DNA from: Eriocheir sinensis
Taxonomy: Eukaryota > Arthropoda > Malacostraca > Decapoda > Varunidae
Reading direction: 5' to 3'
NCBI RefSeq assembly: GCF_024679095.1
Contig: NW_026111834.1
Location: 142,501 to 206,500 of the forward strand
DNA: 64,000 nucleotides
The position numbers were made by a program, and so were the translations under genes. The notes under the pieces were generated by a model. The model was not told where the DNA came from and searched no databases. It saw nothing but the letters and a program-made list of their open reading frames with translations. Below are positions 62,353-64,000 of the stretch, piece after piece (the first letter of the stretch is position 1; each line of letters begins with the position of its first letter).

Positions 62353-63373
62353 GGACCTGCTGATGTGGCAAGATGTTGTTGGCCAGGTTGTGCACCTCCT
62401 GGCACCTGTACCCCTGCAAGGTCGGGTCTGAGGCCGCCAGGAACTCCAGGAGGTGCCTGAACCCGTCCCTGTGGCGCATGGCAAGGGAGAGGAACCTCAA
62501 CCTGCGCTCCTTCTTGTCCTCCCTGCACATCAGGGAGTCCCACAGCGACATCCCGAAGGACGCCATGTGGGCCATTGGGAGAGATGGCCGCTTCAGGACA
62601 GCCCGGCCCGTCTCCAGCCTTCCCCTGTCGACCAGCTCGACCAGGGCGTCGAACATCACAGAGGGCGGGTCGCCCCTCTCGAGCTCCACGGTAATCTTCA
62701 TCTCCTCCTGCTGGGCAAGCTCCTGCTTGCAGCACTCGGCCACAGAGGAGTTGGCCTGGACCTTCCTGGCCAGGTAGCCGGCGTAGTTGCCGACCGCGGC
62801 GAGGAGCAACTCGTCCGTCGGCGGGTCCGGCTGGTCGTCGGCCAGCTCCCTGGCAAGCTGGGCCAAGATCACCTCGTCGTCCTCCTTCTCCTCTGCCTTG
62901 GCCCGGTCCAGGTCGGCCTGCACGTCCCCGGGGAAGAACCCGACGAGCTTCAGCAAATGCAGGCGCTGGGCCAACCTGTTGCTCACCATGAAGTTCTGCA
63001 CGCTCGTCCAGTAGTTGGCGCCGCACATGGTGCGGCGCTTGCCGAAAGAGTGCTCAGTCGGGTCAGAGTTGGCCTTCCCCATGCACACATACTCGACCCC
63101 GGGGATCTTGCGGAGGATGATGTCCCTGCAGGAGGCGGGCAGGGCATTGCACGTGATGTGCAGAGCCGAGGCGGTGGGTGTCGGCAGCCTGCCGATCCCG
63201 TAGGACGTAGTGAACAGCCCCCTCACTACCACACTGCACTGAACACACCACTGCACTGCACACAACACTGAGTCACTGCACTGATGGCGTAGTACGGCTC
63301 CTCCACAGTTTACTCCACGGGGTCGCGGCGTCCTCATATCTTGTGTCTCCTCCGTCACTTCCACTCGATCCAC
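62330..63373 (-). CDS. P-element/THAP9-like transposase, C-terminal region
   Basis: A minus-strand 347-codon frame, GC-rich unlike its AT-rich flank. It has no ATG at its 5' end (open upstream to about 63460); the first in-frame ATG is near 63337, so an upstream exon is likely. A possible acceptor, GTTCAGTGCAG, lies near 63247. Residues 104-114 read DPTEHSFGKRR, followed by GANYW.S. This matches the DxLExFF..R region of P-type transposases, with the last acidic residue as candidate catalytic Glu. NYAGYLARK (196-204) and CC (214-215) match the YIAGY..RK..C..C motif, and ELVDRGRLETGRAVLKRPS matches RGgL..PS. N-terminal THAP and DDE first-half regions are absent from the window. I infer a transposase-derived gene or fragment. 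The family call is moderately sure. Confidence 0.55.
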   Translation of the reverse strand: MDRVEVTEETQDMRTPRPRGVNCGGAVLRHQCSDSVLCAVQWCVQCSVVVRGLFTTSYGIGRLPTPTASALHITCNALPASCRDIILRKIPGVEYVCMGKANSDPTEHSFGKRRTMCGANYWTSVQNFMVSNRLAQRLHLLKLVGFFPGDVQADLDRAKAEEKEDDEVILAQLARELADDQPDPPTDELLLAAVGNYAGYLARKVQANSSVAECCKQELAQQEEMKITVELERGDPPSVMFDALVELVDRGRLETGRAVLKRPSLPMAHMASFGMSLWDSLMCREDKKERRLRFLSLAMRHRDGFRHLLEFLAASDPTLQGYRCQEVHNLANNILPHQQVPLQLFRC

Positions 63374-64000
63374 TGCCTTCTGTGTCTTCTTGTATCGTCC
63401 TCTGGATCCTTGCAGTTGTGGGGAAGGGTACAGAGACGATGAATAACTGTAGGTCCTTTACTTGGAGAGTAAACAGAGGCAGGACAGCGATAATCCTTTA
63501 CAGAGGGGAAGTGCCCAGCTGACTGCGTGCCTAAGGCGAGTTAGGCGACGCGGGAACTGAGCTGAGTTGCCATGTAGGCACTAACTAAACGTACATTTCT
63601 TGTTTCCTAATACGTAAAACTGTGGACTTCACTATCCTACAGTTATCATTCATTTTACGTAAAGATTTCAACCTAAAGTTACGCAAATTTGCCATTTTTT
63701 ACACAACGTTTTCAAAGTGCACGCATGGTGCTATTTTATATAAGTTACCTTGAATCCTCGACCAAATCACTCTAGAGACACTCCTGCCTGCTTGTATGCA
63801 CTAAAACTTGAAGATTTCGTCCTGTTTCCACTTAAATTCGGAGTAAGAACGCAGAGTGTGTTTGAGTTGTCGCAGTGAAAGTCGCCATAACAATCGGCCC
63901 CTTACGCGAAGCCAGCGCGCCAAGACTGAAGAGATTTCCCGTCAACTAGTTGTGAAGTCTATGCACTGGCGGATAAGAAACAACAGCCAAGAAGCAGTGT
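63374..64000. other. Flank of the transposase-like gene
   Basis: 63374-63460 is open in frame with the transposase on the minus strand. Beyond that the sequence is unique and AT-rich (63590-63860), with no P-type terminal inverted repeat or THAP-coding frame visible before the window edge. Confidence 0.45.

Noticed and set aside
62453..63271. 272-codon plus-strand frame opposite the transposase
   Set aside because: GC-rich shadow of the minus-strand frame. Its composition (LHVPGEEPDELQQ-like) has no motifs, while the minus strand carries the conserved ones.

Overview
This is a eukaryotic, almost certainly arthropod, intergenic window. I infer a decapod crustacean (crab or shrimp type). Reasons: very dense di- and trinucleotide microsatellites, at least six non-LTR retrotransposon (LINE) lineages, no operons, and very few plausible host genes. 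This assignment rests on repeat style, not on a species marker. Nearly all long open frames are by-products of simple repeats: pure purine or pyrimidine tracts cannot form stop codons on either strand.

Layout. 1-7.6 kb: two decayed copies (A, B) of one CR1-like LINE family, each ending in a long (CT)n, with pyrimidine minisatellites between them. 7.6-21 kb: microsatellites, a 1.8 kb (ACC)-rich tract, purine- and pyrimidine-rich minisatellites and a LINE poly(A) tail. 21-25 kb: a decayed RTE/BovB-like reverse transcriptase piece, a 5S rRNA pseudogene with an oligo-T terminator, a CR1 3' fragment and a Jockey-type LINE 3' end with poly(A). 27.2-29.7 kb: LINE E with an endonuclease, an internally deleted reverse transcriptase and an (ATT)n tail. 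30.8-36.7 kb: a polypurine minisatellite split by LINE F, the best preserved element, with an endonuclease and a complete RT palm. 37-50 kb: microsatellites, (AGGTA)n, a promoter-like cluster (two CCAAT boxes, a TATA-like box, an NRF1-type palindrome), a 35-bp minisatellite, a TIR element holding a smaller inverted-repeat element, and a 103-bp minisatellite interrupted by a SINE-like insert. 50.7-51.4 kb: a possible secreted protein with 27-residue repeats. 53.5-60.2 kb: two young copies (C, D) of the A/B family, a second 35-bp minisatellite, and a likely host gene for a type I membrane protein with a mucin-like stalk. 60.5-63.5 kb: the C-terminal part of a retroelement protein with a CCHC motif and nuclease-like motifs, and a P-element/THAP9-like transposase C-terminal region on the minus strand.

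Common thread. LINE ends repeatedly coincide with simple repeats. C and D sit in (TC)n on both sides in the same strand register, a CR1 fragment sits in (AC)n, and F sits in the polypurine array. In D the microsatellite and the LINE are read in the same frame as the host membrane protein, giving one uninterrupted 645-codon chimeric frame. The best-preserved LINEs (D, F) are broken by single-base changes, several clearly at short homopolymer runs, so part of the apparent decay may be sequencing error.
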